NCBI GenBank assembly: GCA_030425785.1
Contig: JAUHYJ010000277.1
Coordinates: 1-5,637, forward strand
From: Acidimicrobiia bacterium
GTDB taxonomy: Bacteria > Actinomycetota > Acidimicrobiia > Acidimicrobiales > Ilumatobacteraceae
Direction of reading: 5' to 3'
DNA: 5,637 bases
Shown: in pieces, positions 5,346 to 5,637 of the stretch
Numbering within the stretch: the stretch's first letter is position 1
Layout: each line of letters begins with the position of its first letter
Position numbers and translations under genes: made by a program
The notes under the pieces: generated by a model
The model's input: the letters and a program-made list of their open reading frames with translations, nothing else
What the model was told of the DNA's origin: nothing
Databases searched by the model: none

Positions 5346-5637
5346 CACTGGGGCCGCCGCCTCCGATGCCTCATCCCGACGATGCGAGCCATGGCGAGCG
5401 GCACGGGGCGCAGCTTCGACGATCTCGACGCCGCGCGCCGATGGCTGCTCACCAGCGACGACTGCACTGGGCGCGTCGGCGTCATCGGGTTCTGCATGGG
5501 TGGCGGCTACGCGCTCATGCTCGCCGGCTCCGGCGACTACCAGGCCTCCAGCGTGAACTACGGGATGATCGACGATGCCGAGAACGTCCTGCGCCACTCG
5601 TGTCCCGTCGTCGCCAGCTTCGGCGCCGAGGATCGGT
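5346..5637 (+). CDS. Dienelactone hydrolase family protein, N-terminus missing, runs off the window
   Basis: This alpha/beta-hydrolase frame begins to resemble the family at about 5346-5367 (HWGRRLRC) and stays open to the window end. Clear signatures are SFDDLDAARRWL, then CTGRVGVIGFCMGGGYAL with the nucleophile Cys (codon 5493-5495) in the family's G-x-C-x-G elbow, ASSVNYG, and CPVVASFGAEDR with the likely catalytic Asp (codon 5631-5633). The catalytic His would lie beyond the window. In-frame ATGs are at 5382 and 5391. From 5382 the Cys is residue 38, whereas full-length members carry it near residue 120-125, so roughly 80 N-terminal residues are absent. Upstream in this frame the sequence no longer resembles the family and is instead the antisense of the acidic protein. 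It is either a truncated, inactive gene or an assembly join. Family call firm, intactness doubtful. Confidence 0.75.

Overview
The window comes from a high-GC bacterium. The very high GC at third codon positions, the GTG starts, the long Thr/Pro linkers in exported proteins, and start codons placed 6-7 nt after a TAnnnT box (leaderless style) suggest an actinobacterium. An Acidimicrobiia (Ilumatobacter-like) source is my best inference; nothing here fixes the taxon.

Layout. Positions 2-124 (+) are the last 40 codons of a probable family 2 glycosyltransferase. Positions 285-1562 (+) encode a membrane-anchored L,D-transpeptidase with a peptidoglycan-binding domain, a YkuD catalytic domain and a poly-threonine tail. 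It converges with a lipoprotein of the neutral zinc metallopeptidase (YpfJ-like) family at 1744-3414 (-). Upstream on the same strand, 3501-4244 (-) encodes a one-pass membrane protein with a DUF305 domain. A TetR-family repressor (4324-4947, +) is divergent from the DUF305 gene across 79 bp. That gap holds an 18-bp imperfect palindrome that overlaps candidate -10 boxes in both directions and the repressor's start codon. Positions 4981-5322 (-) encode a very acidic four-cysteine protein lacking an export signal, and 5346-5637 (+) is a dienelactone hydrolase lacking its N-terminal third and running off the window.

How the genes fit together. Four of the seven genes act outside the cytoplasm or at the membrane (transpeptidase, metallopeptidase lipoprotein, DUF305 protein, and probably the acidic Cys protein), so this is mainly a cell-envelope neighbourhood. 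The TetR gene and the DUF305 gene are the only pair whose arrangement suggests direct shared regulation. I see no tRNA, rRNA, CRISPR array, insertion sequence or defence system.

Most notable points: (1) the metallopeptidase is a tandem duplication in which the first copy keeps the zinc site and the second has lost all of it while keeping the equivalent cysteines; (2) two divergent genes near 5323-5375 both lack their 5' ends at the same place, pointing to a deletion or an assembly chimera; (3) the palindrome between the TetR and DUF305 genes. None of these amounts to a convincing new multi-gene system.
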